Source: Spirochaetota bacterium (GTDB lineage: Bacteria > Spirochaetota > UBA4802 > UBA5550). From it: DNA of 64,000 bases. Positions 63,509 through 64,000 of this stretch are shown one piece after another; position 1 is the first letter of the stretch, and each line of letters opens with the position of its first letter. The stretch covers positions 47,457-111,456 of the forward strand of contig JAJRXZ010000032.1 in NCBI GenBank assembly GCA_024276015.1, given 5' to 3'. Under the pieces are notes generated by a model, which had not been told where the DNA came from, ran no database searches, and saw nothing but the letters and a program-made list of their open reading frames with translations. The translations under genes and the position numbers were made by a program.

Positions 63509-64000
63509 TTACTGACTCAGTGTAACGCCTGTGGGTTTATTTATATATTTCAGGGAACCCCACGCGTCAACCGCTTTACCTGTTGTTGTTTTACCGTCAA
63601 GAGCGGTAACATCATCTCCGCCGTATTTGATCGAATTTACAACATCACTATATGTGTAATCCGGATTATAGGCAAAGAGCATTGCAGCAAGTCCCGCCAC
63701 ATGAGGCGCAGCCATGGAAGTGCCGTCTATTGTTTTATATTCGGAGGTGCTCAGATCTGCGGCTTTAATGGCGAACTCTAAGATACCAACACCATAATCA
63801 TTATTTGAAGAATCCGACTGCAATTGAAAACCGATGGAACAGGTGCCTGAAATACACCCTGTAATATCATATTCGAACAATAAAGCGTAACCCCCTGTAG
63901 TGCCTGTGATTGAATCTATCTGCGTGCCTCCTGAAAAGGGACTTCCTCCCAGCGATTTATAATTAATATTGAATTTATCATAATTAAATTCCGTATCAAC
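63509..64000 (-). CDS. subtilisin-like serine protease, C-terminal part (continues beyond window)
   Basis: The reading frame is open to the window edge; 163 residues are visible. The catalytic Ser motif is IDGTSMAAPHVAGLAAMLF. An extra segment of about 80 residues with strand character (GGSPFSGGTQIDSITG, GYALLFEYDITG) lies before it, possibly an insert in the catalytic domain, with two Cys (GCISGTCS). The protein ends KYINKPTGVTLSQ. The Asp and His of the triad must be upstream, outside this window. It is followed 15 bases later by the propeptide-like gene. Confidence 0.9.
   Translation of the reverse strand, partial: VDTEFNYDKFNINYKSLGGSPFSGGTQIDSITGTTGGYALLFEYDITGCISGTCSIGFQLQSDSSNNDYGVGILEFAIKAADLSTSEYKTIDGTSMAAPHVAGLAAMLFAYNPDYTYSDVVNSIKYGGDDVTALDGKTTTGKAVDAWGSLKYINKPTGVTLSQ

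Overview
The window looks like chromosome from a diderm (Gram-negative type), flagellated bacterium of low to moderate GC. It has Lol-type lipoprotein export genes, many signal-peptide and lipobox proteins, several candidate outer-membrane barrels, a flagellar hook-junction operon and a chemoreceptor. A spirochaete-like organism fits best: flgN-flgK-flgL-fliW-csrA in one operon, many large lipoproteins of no known family, a PilZ-type protein of the kind seen there, and multi-domain signalling proteins. This placement is inference; there is no rRNA or universal marker in the window to prove it. I see no tRNA, rRNA, CRISPR array or prophage.

Layout. 1-1290: possible insertion-sequence end, a frameshifted gene remnant and a hypothetical protein. 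1272-6416 (minus): YhhN-type membrane protein, csrA, fliW, flgL, flgK and a flgN-like chaperone. 6669-9044: MORN-repeat lipoprotein facing a PilZ-like protein. 9148-11593 (minus): lipoprotein, lolC/E-like permease, lolD. 11680-12604: AMMECR1 protein followed by an odd small reading frame with two in-frame TGA codons. 12720-14564: amtB-glnK with an 11-bp-phased operator-like array. 14653-15928: uracil-DNA glycosylase and a membrane-anchored peptide deformylase. 16018-17588: an ATPase gene (AAA_14/DUF4143 type) between two almost identical 193-bp direct repeats. 17606-20414: candidate barrel plus large lipoprotein. 20615-26823: rmuC, an acyl-CoA dehydrogenase with a TetR regulator and palindromic operator, a chemoreceptor and a Spy/ZraP-like protein. 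26936-30505: sbcC-sbcD. 30608-33718: small highly promoted gene, a trypsin-like protease carrying zinc ribbons, a YbjN-like protein, an acyltransferase. 33919-35854: ABC-2 transporter whose ATPase gene has an in-frame TAA. 35950-41028: GGDEF protein, hybrid histidine kinase, short RecQ. 41218-46245: TetR, RND exporter, LolA-like protein and DUF1302-like barrel, with the same palindrome before the regulator and before the exporter. 46354-49364: 28-residue membrane peptide gene and a NarL-type two-component pair. 50288-57357: two more ABC transporter operons, a phosphatase and a Cys-rich secreted protein. 57646-64000 (minus): GH13 sugar phosphorylase, Ig-like lipoprotein, candidate barrel, a stand-alone subtilase-propeptide-like protein, and the end of a subtilase.

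The genes fall into a few themes: motility (flagellar operon, chemoreceptor), envelope building and export (Lol, RND/LolA-like/barrel, three other ABC systems, barrel-lipoprotein pairs), DNA repair (UDG, RmuC, SbcCD, RecQ), nitrogen sensing (AmtB/P-II) and signalling. The most interesting spots are the TGA-containing frame at 11800-12003, the repeat-flanked ATPase, the TetR/RND/LolA-like/barrel operon with paired operators, the zinc-ribbon protease, and several very small genes.
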